From: Bacilli bacterium
Lineage (GTDB): Bacteria; Bacillota_I; Bacilli_A; RF39; UBA660
Length of the DNA: 64,000 nucleotides
Reading direction: 5' to 3'
NCBI GenBank assembly: GCA_017511605.1
Contig: JAFWJL010000008.1
Location: 62,001-126,000 of the forward strand
In this document: in pieces, positions 23,311 through 32,363 of the stretch
Numbering within the stretch: the first letter of the stretch is position 1
How the letters are laid out: the number at the start of each line of letters is the position of its first letter
The notes under the pieces: model-generated
Database searches by the model: none
What the model was told of the DNA's origin: nothing
The model's input: only the letters and a program-made list of their open reading frames with translations
Position numbers and translations under genes: made by a program

Positions 23311-25287
23311 ATGGTAAATATAAAAGATATATCAGAAATTAATCAACAAAAAATAATTGATCAAATCAGATGTTTGGGAATTGATATGATAAGGGAAGCT
23401 AATAGTGGTCATTCAGGTATTGTACTTGGTGCTGCTCCTATTATATATGCACTTTATGCACATCATTTAAATATTGATCCACAAAATCCTAATTATTTTA
23501 ATAGGGATAGATTTGTTATGAGTGCTGGACATGGAAGTGCTTTATTATATGCAACTCTATATATGGCTGGTTATCCACTTAGATTGGATGATTTAAGAGA
23601 TTTTAGACAGATAAATTCTCTTACTCCAGGTCATCCAGAGTATGGTGTAACCCCAGGTGTTGATTGTACGACAGGGCCTTTAGGTGAAGGAATTGCTACT
23701 GCTGTAGGTATGGCTATGGCAGAAGCAAATTTACGTACTAGATATAAAGGGATAATTGACCATTACACATATGTACTTTGTGGTGATGGTGATTTAATGG
23801 AAGGTATTTCATATGAAGCATGTTCACTTGCTGGTACTCAAAAATTAAATAAGTTAATTGTTTTATATGATTCAAATAATATATGTTTAGATGGAAAAAC
23901 TAGTGATTCATTTAATGAAAATATTGCGATGAGATTTATATCTCAAGGTTGGAATGTAATTACAGTAGAAGATGGTAATAATTATGAATTAATTTCTAAA
24001 GCTATAGAAGAAGCTAAAAAACAGGATGAAAAACCAACTTTAATTGAAGTTAAAACAGTTATTGGTAAGTATTCTAAATTAGAAGGAACTAATAAAGTAC
24101 ATGGTGTACCATTAGATGATGACGATATCACAGCTATAAAGGAAAAACTAGATATACGAGATATTCCTTTTGCAGTAAGTCAAAGTACTATAGATGAATT
24201 CCAATGGATTATTAACAAAAGATGTAATAATTTAAGTGAAAAATTTAATAATAAACTAGAAGGATTAGATGAACAAATTAGAAATGAATTAAATTATTTT
24301 ATGGGTGATGATAAATCAATTAAAGTAAAGGAATTATTCTATGATGCTCCAGAAGAGTTGAAGGAAGCCACTAGAGTTACTTCATATAAGATATTAAATG
24401 CCGTGGTGAAAGATAAACCATATTTAATAGGTGGTTCAGCTGATTTATTTGGAGCTAATAAGACTTATATTGAAGATGGTGGTAATTTTAGTAGAGATAA
24501 TTATTTAGGTAAGAATATATATTATGGTGTTAGGGAAAATGCTATGGGTGCTATATCTAATGGTTTAGCTCTTCATGGATTTAGACCATATCTATCTACA
24601 TTTATGGTATTTAGTGATTATTTAAAACCTAGTTTAAGATTATCTTGTTTAATGAATTTACCAAATATATTTATATTTTCACATGATTCTATAAGTGTTG
24701 GAGAAGATGGACCAACACATCAACCTATAGAACAATTATTAACACTTCGTGCTATGCCTAATTTAGATGTATTTAGACCTGCTGATGCTAATGAAGTTAT
24801 AGGGTCATATAAGGCAATATTTGAGAAACAAAGTGGTCCTAGTGTTATATCTTTGGCTAGAAACACTGTGCCAATTTTAGAAGAAACAAAAGCAAATGAA
24901 GTAGAAAAAGGTGGATATATTGCATTAGAACCTAGAAATAAGCCAGAAGGTATAATAATGTCTAGTGGAGAAGAATTACATTTAGCATTAGAAGTAGCTA
25001 AGAGACTTATGATTAAGGGAATTGAAGTTAGAGTAGTATCTATTCCAAACTTAGGAAGATTCTTAAAACAGGATCCTCTATATATAGAAAGTGTACTTCC
25101 TGTAGAAGTTAGAAAAGTAGCTATTGAAGCATCTAGTTCTATGTCTTGGAATAAACTAATATATAATAGTAAATATCTTATTACATTAGATGAATTTGGA
25201 TCTAGTGGTAAGAAAGAAGATGTTTATAAAAAGTATGGATTTGATGTAGATACATTAGAAGAAAAAATAGAAGAATTACTAAAATAG
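23311..25287 (+). CDS. tkt: transketolase
   Basis: 658 residues, the full family length. N-terminal SGHSGIVLGAAPI and TTGPLGEGIATAVGMA, the thiamine-diphosphate motif CGDGDLMEGISYEA followed by LYDSNN, and in the pyrimidine domain VRENAMGAISNGLALHG with the catalytic Glu, FSHDSISVGEDGPTHQPIEQL and the C-terminal domain with LDEFGSSG all fit. It links pentose phosphates with glycolysis. I chose the ATG at 23311 with GGAG 9 nt upstream; an in-frame TTG at 23296 is less likely. The next gene starts 45 nt later behind an inverted repeat. Confidence 0.95.
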   Translation: MVNIKDISEINQQKIIDQIRCLGIDMIREANSGHSGIVLGAAPIIYALYAHHLNIDPQNPNYFNRDRFVMSAGHGSALLYATLYMAGYPLRLDDLRDFRQINSLTPGHPEYGVTPGVDCTTGPLGEGIATAVGMAMAEANLRTRYKGIIDHYTYVLCGDGDLMEGISYEACSLAGTQKLNKLIVLYDSNNICLDGKTSDSFNENIAMRFISQGWNVITVEDGNNYELISKAIEEAKKQDEKPTLIEVKTVIGKYSKLEGTNKVHGVPLDDDDITAIKEKLDIRDIPFAVSQSTIDEFQWIINKRCNNLSEKFNNKLEGLDEQIRNELNYFMGDDKSIKVKELFYDAPEELKEATRVTSYKILNAVVKDKPYLIGGSADLFGANKTYIEDGGNFSRDNYLGKNIYYGVRENAMGAISNGLALHGFRPYLSTFMVFSDYLKPSLRLSCLMNLPNIFIFSHDSISVGEDGPTHQPIEQLLTLRAMPNLDVFRPADANEVIGSYKAIFEKQSGPSVISLARNTVPILEETKANEVEKGGYIALEPRNKPEGIIMSSGEELHLALEVAKRLMIKGIEVRVVSIPNLGRFLKQDPLYIESVLPVEVRKVAIEASSSMSWNKLIYNSKYLITLDEFGSSGKKEDVYKKYGFDVDTLEEKIEELLK

Positions 25288-25292
25288 ACAAA

Positions 25293-25345
25293 AATAGACT
25301 TTCATATTTGTTACTATAAGATTGGTGATAATATGAAAGTCTATT
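25293..25345 (+). repeat. 15-bp perfect inverted repeat around the start of the SirA-like gene
   Basis: AATAGACTTTCATAT (25293-25307) and its exact reverse complement (25331-25345) flank a 23-nt loop. The loop carries the ribosome binding site GGTGAT (25324-25329). The right arm contains the start codon ATG (25333-25335) and the first codons. It is not followed by a T run, so it is not a terminator. It could hold the start codon in a stem in a read-through mRNA from tkt. Confidence 0.7.
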
Positions 25346-25737
25346 ATATTTTTAAATTAAAAGAAGAACTTTGTGATTTATATAGAGATACTCCTAGTGT
25401 ACTTTATAATATATTAAGAAATATTTATTATTTAGATAGGGAAGAAGTTGATTATGGATATAATTTATTTAAACAATTAACTCTTCCTATAGAAAAGAAT
25501 AGAATAGATAGAGAATTATTTATAAAGTTTCATCAAGAATTACCATATTCTAAAAGAAAAGATGTTCATTATATAAATAATATGTATAAAAATGAAGTTA
25601 GTAGATTAATAGTTAATAATTCATATTTAAGATTGGAATTAGACCAAAACTTTTCTACTTTTTTTAAAGTTCTAAAAGAAGAAGATAAAAATTTATTTGC
25701 TTGTTCGTTTCAAAAAACTGATTTTTTCTTTTTATAA
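25333..25737 (+). CDS. SirA-like protein (sporulation inhibitor of replication family), tentative
   Basis: 134 residues, soluble. The pattern YYIFKLKEELCDLY near the N-terminus, a central Q-x(3)-LP-I stretch and YINNMY resemble the spacing of SirA of Bacillus (YYxYLIKEEF, QxxxIxxPI, LDYIY). SirA blocks DnaA during sporulation. The likeness is from memory and moderate, and no sporulation gene is in the window. The start codon is inside a 15-bp inverted repeat. It sits between transketolase and ftsW. If not SirA, it is an unknown small protein rich in Tyr, Leu and Phe. Confidence 0.6.
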   Translation: MKVYYIFKLKEELCDLYRDTPSVLYNILRNIYYLDREEVDYGYNLFKQLTLPIEKNRIDRELFIKFHQELPYSKRKDVHYINNMYKNEVSRLIVNNSYLRLELDQNFSTFFKVLKEEDKNLFACSFQKTDFFFL

Positions 25738-25760
25738 GTATTTTATTAATATTATTCATA

Positions 25761-25766
25761 TAATTT
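25761..25766 (+). promoter_or_regulatory. -10 box of ftsW
   Basis: TATAAT 13 nt before the start codon at 25780, with TTAATAGGTGATT between. Confidence 0.45.
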
Positions 25767-25779
25767 AATAGGTGATTAT

Positions 25780-26871
25780 ATGAAATTTGATAAGATACTT
25801 TTTTTTATTGTGTTAATTTTATCGATATTTGGATTATTCATGATTTATTCATCTTCTTCGATATGGGCAGAATATAAATTTGGAGATTGTTTTCATTATT
25901 TAAAATATCAAAGTATATTCTTTTTTATTGGAATTATAATAATGATTATAATGTCTAAAATAGATTATAGAATATATTATAAATATTCTAATATTATATT
26001 ATTAATTAGTTTTATATTACTTATACTAGTATTGATTCCGGGTATAGGGTCTATTAGAAATGGTAGTAGAAGTTGGTTTGGAATAGGTAGTTTAGGAATA
26101 CAACCTAGTGAGTTTTGTAAGATTAGTTTAATTATATTTACTAGTAAGTATTTAAGTAATAGTAGTGATTATATTAAAAAGTATTTTAAAGGAATAATTC
26201 CTATTATATTAGTATCATTATTGTTTTTTGGATTAATTATGCTTCAACCTGATTTAGGTACTGCAACCATTATGTTTATTTCTATAATTGCGATTTTATT
26301 TATTGCAGGAGCAGATATTAAATTTTTTATTGGAGGAGGAGTATTAGGAATAATAGGAATAGTTGGTTTAGTGTTGATAGCTCCATATAGAATGAATAGA
26401 ATTACTTCTTTCGTTAATCCATGGAAAGATCCATTGGGAACTGGATTTCAAATGATACAGAGTTTATATGCGATTGGGCCAAGTGGCCTTTTAGGTACGG
26501 GGTATTTAAATTCTATACAAAAGCATTTTTATTTACCAGAACCTCAAACTGATTTTATATTTTCTATTATATTAGAAGAGTTTGGAATATTGGGAGTAAT
26601 TATAGTAGTAGGATTATTCTTTTTAATTTTATATAGAGGAATTAGAATAAGTAATAGTATTTCTGATTCTTTTGGTAAATATTTATCTTTTGGAATTATA
26701 TTTCAATTAATATTTCAAGCTATTATGAATTTATCTGTAGTAGTAGGATTAATTCCTGTAACAGGGGTAACTTTACCTTTTCTTAGTTATGGAGGAAGTA
26801 GTTTATTAATTAGTATGGCTAGTATTGGGATAGTTTTAAATGTATCAAGGAATTGTAAAGTAAGTGTTTAG
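25780..26871 (+). CDS. ftsW: FtsW/RodA/SpoVE family lipid II polymerase
   Basis: 363 residues with about ten membrane helices, a SEDS-family protein. YSSSSIWAEY, RSWFGIGSLGIQPSE, the QPDLGTATI loop, GTGFQMIQSLYAIGPSGLLG, LPEPQTDFIFSIILEEFG and the final TLPFLSYGGSS are the hallmarks of FtsW-type glycosyltransferases, including the conserved Asp of the extracellular loop. It polymerises lipid II at the septum with a class B PBP. Therefore the organism makes peptidoglycan. FtsW is preferred over RodA from the PEPQTDFIF loop and the short ends, but this is not certain. Confidence 0.9.
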   Translation: MKFDKILFFIVLILSIFGLFMIYSSSSIWAEYKFGDCFHYLKYQSIFFFIGIIIMIIMSKIDYRIYYKYSNIILLISFILLILVLIPGIGSIRNGSRSWFGIGSLGIQPSEFCKISLIIFTSKYLSNSSDYIKKYFKGIIPIILVSLLFFGLIMLQPDLGTATIMFISIIAILFIAGADIKFFIGGGVLGIIGIVGLVLIAPYRMNRITSFVNPWKDPLGTGFQMIQSLYAIGPSGLLGTGYLNSIQKHFYLPEPQTDFIFSIILEEFGILGVIIVVGLFFLILYRGIRISNSISDSFGKYLSFGIIFQLIFQAIMNLSVVVGLIPVTGVTLPFLSYGGSSLLISMASIGIVLNVSRNCKVSV

Positions 26872-26894
26872 TATGATTACTTTTATTTTGGTTA

Positions 26895-26903
26895 TGTTAT
26901 AAT
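26895..26903 (+). promoter_or_regulatory. extended -10 promoter of ldh
   Basis: TGTTATAAT, 15 nt before the ATG at 26919; SD AGGTGAT lies in between. Confidence 0.65.
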
Positions 26904-26918
26904 TAAATAGGTGATAGT

Positions 26919-27818
26919 ATGAATAAGATAGTTTTAGTTGGTTGTGGTAATGTTGGTATGGCATATGCTTACGCATTAGTAAACCAAAAAGTATATGTAG
27001 ATGAATTAGTATTAATTGATATTAATAAAGATAAATGTCTTGGAGAAGCAATGGATTTAAATCATTGTATGGCGTATTCTCCATCTAAAGTAAAAGTTAG
27101 GGTAGGAGATTATAAGGATTGTAAAGATGCTAGGATAGTTGTTATAGCTGCTGGTGCTAATCAAGCTCCTGGTGAATCTAGAATGGATTTAATAGGTAAG
27201 AACAGTAAGATATTTAAAGCTATAATAGATCCTATTATGGAAAGTGGTTTTGATGGAATTATAGTGGTAGCTACTAATCCTTTAGATGTAATGACATGTC
27301 TTACTCTTAAGTATAGTAAATTACCTAAAAATAAAGTAATTGGTTCAGGTACTACTTTGGATACTTCTAGACTTAGATTTATTTTGAGTGAGAAAACAGG
27401 AATTAATCCTAAGGATATAGATGCTTATGTTATTGGTGAACATGGAGATAGTGAATTTGTTCCATGGAGTAATGTAAATGTTGCTTATAAGAAGATAAGT
27501 GATATCTTAAATAAAGATGAATTAAATGCAATAGAAGAAGAAGTACGTACTTCAGCTTATACAATTATTGAGAAAAAAGGTGCTACTTCTTATGGTATAG
27601 GAATGTGTTTAGTTATGATTACAAGTGCTATTTTAGAAGATCAAAATATTGTATTACCTGTATCTAGTTGGGATGATGAAAACGAAGTATGCGTTTCAAC
27701 TCCAGCTGTTATTGGTAAGAATGGAGTAAAAGAAAAAATATTTATTCCATTAGATGATGAAGAAAAAGAAAAGTTGATTAATTCTATGAAAATAATTAAA
27801 AACGCAATAGAAGAATAA
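26919..27818 (+). CDS. ldh: L-lactate dehydrogenase
   Basis: 299 residues. VGCGNVGMAYAYAL is the NAD-binding GxGxxG, LIDINKDK has the Asp of NAD specificity, and AAGANQAPGESRMDLI carries Gln at the discriminating position 102, plus the substrate Arg, which marks lactate rather than malate dehydrogenase. VATNPLDVMT and the catalytic VIGEHGDSE are intact. It reduces pyruvate to L-lactate and regenerates NAD, pointing to fermentative life. It stands alone between ftsW and a bidirectional terminator. Confidence 0.94.
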   Translation: MNKIVLVGCGNVGMAYAYALVNQKVYVDELVLIDINKDKCLGEAMDLNHCMAYSPSKVKVRVGDYKDCKDARIVVIAAGANQAPGESRMDLIGKNSKIFKAIIDPIMESGFDGIIVVATNPLDVMTCLTLKYSKLPKNKVIGSGTTLDTSRLRFILSEKTGINPKDIDAYVIGEHGDSEFVPWSNVNVAYKKISDILNKDELNAIEEEVRTSAYTIIEKKGATSYGIGMCLVMITSAILEDQNIVLPVSSWDDENEVCVSTPAVIGKNGVKEKIFIPLDDEEKEKLINSMKIIKNAIEE

Positions 27819-27844
27819 AAAAAGAATGCTTAGCATTCTTTTTT
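27817..27844. terminator. bidirectional terminator between ldh and the deacetylase gene
   Basis: GAATGC (27824-27829), loop TTA, GCATTC (27833-27838), flanked by an A run on the left and a T run on the right. It serves both convergent genes. Confidence 0.85.
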
Positions 27845-29480
27845 AATTTACAATATTAGCAAACTGATTTAATGTTATATTACTTCCTATTGGATATCTT
27901 GGAATTAACCATTTATCGTTGGTTCTTCGAGCATTAACATTTCCACCAATAAATGCAAGTTTAAATCCGGCATCTTTGATTACTCTTAGAGATGTTTCAC
28001 TATACATATAGAATGGGAAACAGAATGAATCAGTATTTCCTAGAATTGCGATTGATTGGTCGATATCAGCTTTAGCTTTCTCATAACTATAACAATTTAT
28101 TTGTCCTCTACCACAACTTCCATATTGATGCATATCGTTTGTATGTGATTGAATATCTAGGTAATCACCAATGTAATTATCAAGATTCCACCAACCAGTT
28201 ATTAAGAATAAAGTTGCGTTGAGTTTGTATTTTTCAAGTAATGGATTTAGTTTATTACCATTATGTTTTCCAGTTCCTTTAGCTCCATCATCTACAGTTA
28301 TTAATACGGAGTTAGAAGGTATTTCTATTTCTCCATACATCCATTTTTTAAATTCTTCCATAGTTAGTGTTTTAAAGTTATTATCTTTCAAATATTTTAG
28401 ATGTTCTTCAAACTTAGTTACTTCTAAACAAATTGATTCATCACAAGTGTCTTCATTTTTATCATAGAAGAAGTGATAATTTAATACAGGTACACCTTGA
28501 CGAGATACTTCATCATCAGATGATTGTTTAACTTCTTCACCTTTTGCCATTTTTAATATGTTGTCTATTGTTGTATAACTTTTTATTTGATATCTATTAA
28601 TATATTTTTGATTATCATTACTTTTAACAGGTTTATAAGTAGAAATGAATCTATAATTATATGTTTCTTCTAATTTATTAATATTTATTTTTAATTCATT
28701 ATTTAGATTAGTAATTGTATCATTATAATTTGCAGTATTGATATAAATTGCTTTATCTTTTAAATTCTTTTTACCACTAATATAATTTTTAAATTCTTCA
28801 TCTGTTATTGTATAATATCCAGATTCTTTTAATTTATTAATTGTATTTTTAAAGTTTTCTATAGTAGTACAATTATAATCATTACAAGATTCACGAATAA
28901 ATTCATAGAATAATACACTTATATGGTCTGCTATTTTTTCTTTAGTATTATTACTTTTTATTTCTTTAATTGCTTTATCTTTTTTTACTTTATAAGTATT
29001 ATTTAAAAAACTAATATAATAATTGTCTTTATCCATAGCCTCTATTGGTGTATTAATACTATTTAATGAAAATATTTTTTTATCTTCTTCATATAAGTCT
29101 ATTTTTTTATTAGTCTTAATATTTTTGTTCAATAAAACATAATTATTACTTATATTTTTTTCTTCAAATTTTTCTTTTTTAACATCTTTATAATATACAT
29201 AATAATTAGTATTTTTAACTTTAAAATATTTTCCTTTAATAGATTCTAATTCTAATTTAATACTTTCTAAGTTAGTGCCTATCTTTTTATTATTATAATA
29301 AATATTAGAATTCTTATTTAAAGATACTGTTTTATTAAAATATTCTTTTATTTCTTTTTGTTTTAAATCATTTAATATTTTTAATGTTACTAATCCTCCT
29401 ATAATTATTAGAAATAATACTATTAAAATTATTAAACCACTTTTCTTTATTTTTGTTTTTTTCTTTTTATTCTCTATCAT
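27843..29480 (-). CDS. membrane-anchored polysaccharide deacetylase
   Basis: 545 residues. A Lys-rich N-terminus and one membrane helix (LIILIVLFLIIIGGLVTLKI) anchor it, with the rest outside. Residues about 60-310 are a Lys/Asn-rich region that includes a partial fold of its own. The C-terminal NodB-type domain starts at VPVLNYHFF and contains VLITVDDG (catalytic and metal Asp), DIQSHTNDMH (metal-binding His pair), CFPFYMYS and LIPRYPIG. It probably removes acetyl groups from peptidoglycan or another cell-wall glycan. The arrangement YHFF is typical of PgdA-like enzymes. GGTGAT precedes the ATG. Confidence 0.87.
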   Translation of the reverse strand: MIENKKKKTKIKKSGLIILIVLFLIIIGGLVTLKILNDLKQKEIKEYFNKTVSLNKNSNIYYNNKKIGTNLESIKLELESIKGKYFKVKNTNYYVYYKDVKKEKFEEKNISNNYVLLNKNIKTNKKIDLYEEDKKIFSLNSINTPIEAMDKDNYYISFLNNTYKVKKDKAIKEIKSNNTKEKIADHISVLFYEFIRESCNDYNCTTIENFKNTINKLKESGYYTITDEEFKNYISGKKNLKDKAIYINTANYNDTITNLNNELKININKLEETYNYRFISTYKPVKSNDNQKYINRYQIKSYTTIDNILKMAKGEEVKQSSDDEVSRQGVPVLNYHFFYDKNEDTCDESICLEVTKFEEHLKYLKDNNFKTLTMEEFKKWMYGEIEIPSNSVLITVDDGAKGTGKHNGNKLNPLLEKYKLNATLFLITGWWNLDNYIGDYLDIQSHTNDMHQYGSCGRGQINCYSYEKAKADIDQSIAILGNTDSFCFPFYMYSETSLRVIKDAGFKLAFIGGNVNARRTNDKWLIPRYPIGSNITLNQFANIVN

Positions 29481-29535
29481 ACTATCACCAGTTTAAGTAT
29501 ATTACAAAATTATCGTTTTAACAAGGTGAAAATTG

Positions 29536-29544
29536 TGGTATAAT
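29536..29544 (+). promoter_or_regulatory. extended -10 promoter of the FAD oxidoreductase pair
   Basis: TGGTATAAT, 21 nt before the ATG at 29566, divergent from the deacetylase gene. Confidence 0.65.
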
Positions 29545-29565
29545 AACGTCAGTTGAGGTGGTATT

Positions 29566-30786
29566 ATGTGTGATGTCATTATTATTGGAGCTGGAGCTAG
29601 TGGTATTGTATCTAGTATTTTTGCTAAAAGAAAAAATAATAAAGTTATAGTTTTAGAACGAAATGATAAAAGTTTAAAGAAACTTCTTATGACTGGTAAT
29701 GGTAGATGTAATTATATGAATGAAGTATATAATACTAGTAAATACCATAGTGAAGATATAGATATAGTAGATAAAATTATTAGTAGTAATAATATAGAAA
29801 TGGTAAAAGAATTTTTTGATTCTATCGGAGTGATTCCTAAGATAAAGAATGGTTATTATTATCCATATTCTAATCAAGCAGTTACTATTAAAAATATGTT
29901 AGAAGAAAAAGCTATTTCTTTAGGAGTAGAAATTAAATATAATTCTTTAGTTACGGATATTTGTAAGGAAAATGAAAGATTTGTAGTTATTTGTAATAAT
30001 GAAAAATTATATTGTGATAATTTAGTTATTGCTACAGGAAGTAGAGCTTATCCAGTAACAGGTAGTGATGGAAGTGGTTATAAATTCTTAAGTAACTTTA
30101 ATCATACAATAGTGGATGTAGTACCTAGTTTAGTTCAATTAACAAGTGATTTTAAATATCTAAAACTATGGGATGGAGTAAGAAGTGATGTAGTTTTAGA
30201 ATTGTTTGAAGATGATAAATATATAGCTACAGAATCTGGTGAAATTCAATTAACTAATTATGGTGTTAGTGGTATATGTGTATTTAATTTAAGTCATTAT
30301 GTTACTAGAGGTATAAAGAATCATAAATATACTATCTCTATTAACTTTGTGCCTTTTATAGATACATTGATTACTCCATGGATGGATAATTATAGTAAGA
30401 AGAATAGTGATAAGAAATTATATAATTTATTAGAAGGATTATTAAATACTAAGTTAATTGAGATTATATTAAAGGTAAGTAATATTGATGGTAATAGTTA
30501 TTATAATGATTTAAGTAATAATGAGAAATTAATTCTTTGTAAGAATTTAAAAGGATTAAAAATAAATATTATTGGACATAAGTTATTTGATAATTCGCAA
30601 ATATGTAGTGGTGGAGTTAAACTTAGTGAAATAGATTATAATACTTTTGAATCTAAATTAGTTAGTAATTTATATATAACTGGAGAACTCTTAGATATGA
30701 ATGGTATTTGTGGTGGATATAATTTGACTACTTGTTGGATAAGTGGTATTTTATCAGGTCGTGCTATAGGTGATAAATATGATTAG
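29566..30786 (+). CDS. HI0933/YhiN (BaiN-like) family FAD-dependent oxidoreductase
   Basis: 406 residues. IIGAGASGIVSS is the dinucleotide-binding GxGxxG, LMTGNGRCN is the signature of the HI0933 family, and VIATGSRAYPVTGSDGSGY and the C-terminal GELLDMNGICGGYNL are also typical. Enzymes of this family reduce unsaturated cyclic substrates in a few studied cases; the substrate here is unknown. It overlaps the next FAD protein by 8 nt, so two flavoproteins are made together. Confidence 0.9.
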   Translation: MCDVIIIGAGASGIVSSIFAKRKNNKVIVLERNDKSLKKLLMTGNGRCNYMNEVYNTSKYHSEDIDIVDKIISSNNIEMVKEFFDSIGVIPKIKNGYYYPYSNQAVTIKNMLEEKAISLGVEIKYNSLVTDICKENERFVVICNNEKLYCDNLVIATGSRAYPVTGSDGSGYKFLSNFNHTIVDVVPSLVQLTSDFKYLKLWDGVRSDVVLELFEDDKYIATESGEIQLTNYGVSGICVFNLSHYVTRGIKNHKYTISINFVPFIDTLITPWMDNYSKKNSDKKLYNLLEGLLNTKLIEIILKVSNIDGNSYYNDLSNNEKLILCKNLKGLKINIIGHKLFDNSQICSGGVKLSEIDYNTFESKLVSNLYITGELLDMNGICGGYNLTTCWISGILSGRAIGDKYD

Positions 30787-32344
30787 AGTTAGAGGCATTA
30801 AATTATTAATAGAAGAAGCAACTGAAGAAAATCTATTAAAGAAAACTTGTAAAAAATTAAAAATTAATAGTATTAATAATTATAAAATTGTAAAGAAAAG
30901 TATTGATGCTAGAGATAAGAATAATATTTACTATGTATATGAATTAGATATAGATACAAATAATAAAGTAAGAATTGATAATAAAGATATATTTAATACA
31001 CCTAATGAAGAATATAGATATGAGATTACTGGTACTAATAAATTAAACAATAGAATAGTAATTGTTGGTAGTGGTCCAGCTGGATTATTTTGTTCATATT
31101 TACTTAGTGAAGCAGGGTATTCTCCATTAATAATAGAACAAGGTTCTCCTATTGAAAAACGTGTTAAAGATGTAGAAGAGTTCTTTAATACTAATAAATT
31201 GAATGTCTTATCTAATATTCAATTTGGAGAAGGTGGAGCTGGAACTTTCTCTGATGGTAAGTTAAATACTTTAGTAAAAGATAAGAGATTTATTGGTAAA
31301 AAAGTCTTTGAAATATTTATAGAGAATGGTGCACCTAGTGAAATATTATATTTAAATAAGCCTCATATTGGTACTGATATATTAAGAAAAGTAATAGTTA
31401 ATATGAGAAATAAAATTATTTCTATGGGTGGAGAATTTAGATTTAATACTAAAATGACTGATATTAATATAGAAAATAATAAAGTAAGTAGTATCATTGT
31501 AAATGATAATGAAAAAATAGATTGTGATGTATTAGTTTTAGCTATAGGACACTCATCACGTGATACATTTAAGTTATTATATGATAAAGGTATTACTATG
31601 AAGAGTAAAAATTTTGCAGTAGGTTTTCGTATTGAACATAATCAAGATATGATTAATAAGAGTCAATATGGATCTAAATATAAATTACTTCCTCCAGCAG
31701 ATTATAAATTAACTCATCAATGTAGTAATGGTAGAGGAGTATATTCATTTTGTATGTGTCCTGGAGGATTTGTTGTAAATGCTTCAAGTGAAGAAGGCCG
31801 TTTAGTAGTTAATGGAATGAGTAATTATAATAGAGATGAAAAGAATTCTAATAGTGCGATAGTAGTTACAGTTACTAATAAAGATTATGGTGATGGTGTT
31901 CTTTCTGGAGTAGAATATCAAAGAAGATTAGAAGAAAAAGCTTATTCTTTAGGAAATGGTTTGATTCCTATACAAACTTATGGTGATTTTAAATCAAATA
32001 AAGAAACAGTTTCTTTAGGAGAAGTAATACCTAACACTAAGGGAGACTATAAACTTAGTAATTTAAGAAGTGTTTTTTCGGAAGATATTAATTCATCTTT
32101 AATAGAAGGAATAGAAAGTTTTGGTAATAAAATAGATGGATTTAATAGATTAGATAGTATTTTATTAGGAGTAGAATCTAGAACTAGTTCTCCTGTTGTT
32201 ATAGAGAGAGATGAAGAGTTTAATTCTAGTGTTTTAGGAATATATCCATGTGGAGAAGGAGCTGGTTATGCTGGAGGTATAACTACTGCTTCAATGGATG
32301 GAATAAAAGTATTTGAAAAGATAATAGAAAAGTATTATAATTAA
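30779..32344 (+). CDS. COG2509-type FAD-dependent dehydrogenase
   Basis: 521 residues. The N-terminal 85 residues form the small domain found before the Rossmann fold in this family (IRVRGIKLLIEEA, KKSIDARDKNNIYYVYELD). IVIVGSGPAGLF is the FAD-binding loop, followed by IEQGSPIEKR and NIQFGEGGAGTFSDGKLNT. CMCPGGFVVNAS and a C-terminal PCGEGAGYAGGITTASMDG complete it. It is widely found in Bacillota without known substrate. The ATG at 30779 is preceded by AGGTGAT and lies inside the end of the upstream gene. Confidence 0.9.
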   Translation: MIRVRGIKLLIEEATEENLLKKTCKKLKINSINNYKIVKKSIDARDKNNIYYVYELDIDTNNKVRIDNKDIFNTPNEEYRYEITGTNKLNNRIVIVGSGPAGLFCSYLLSEAGYSPLIIEQGSPIEKRVKDVEEFFNTNKLNVLSNIQFGEGGAGTFSDGKLNTLVKDKRFIGKKVFEIFIENGAPSEILYLNKPHIGTDILRKVIVNMRNKIISMGGEFRFNTKMTDINIENNKVSSIIVNDNEKIDCDVLVLAIGHSSRDTFKLLYDKGITMKSKNFAVGFRIEHNQDMINKSQYGSKYKLLPPADYKLTHQCSNGRGVYSFCMCPGGFVVNASSEEGRLVVNGMSNYNRDEKNSNSAIVVTVTNKDYGDGVLSGVEYQRRLEEKAYSLGNGLIPIQTYGDFKSNKETVSLGEVIPNTKGDYKLSNLRSVFSEDINSSLIEGIESFGNKIDGFNRLDSILLGVESRTSSPVVIERDEEFNSSVLGIYPCGEGAGYAGGITTASMDGIKVFEKIIEKYYN

Positions 32345-32363
32345 GAACTTGTGGGGTGAATTT

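Noticed and set aside
28219..28467. Plus-strand ORF inside the polysaccharide deacetylase gene
   Set aside because: It lies opposite the conserved NodB domain and has no start signal.
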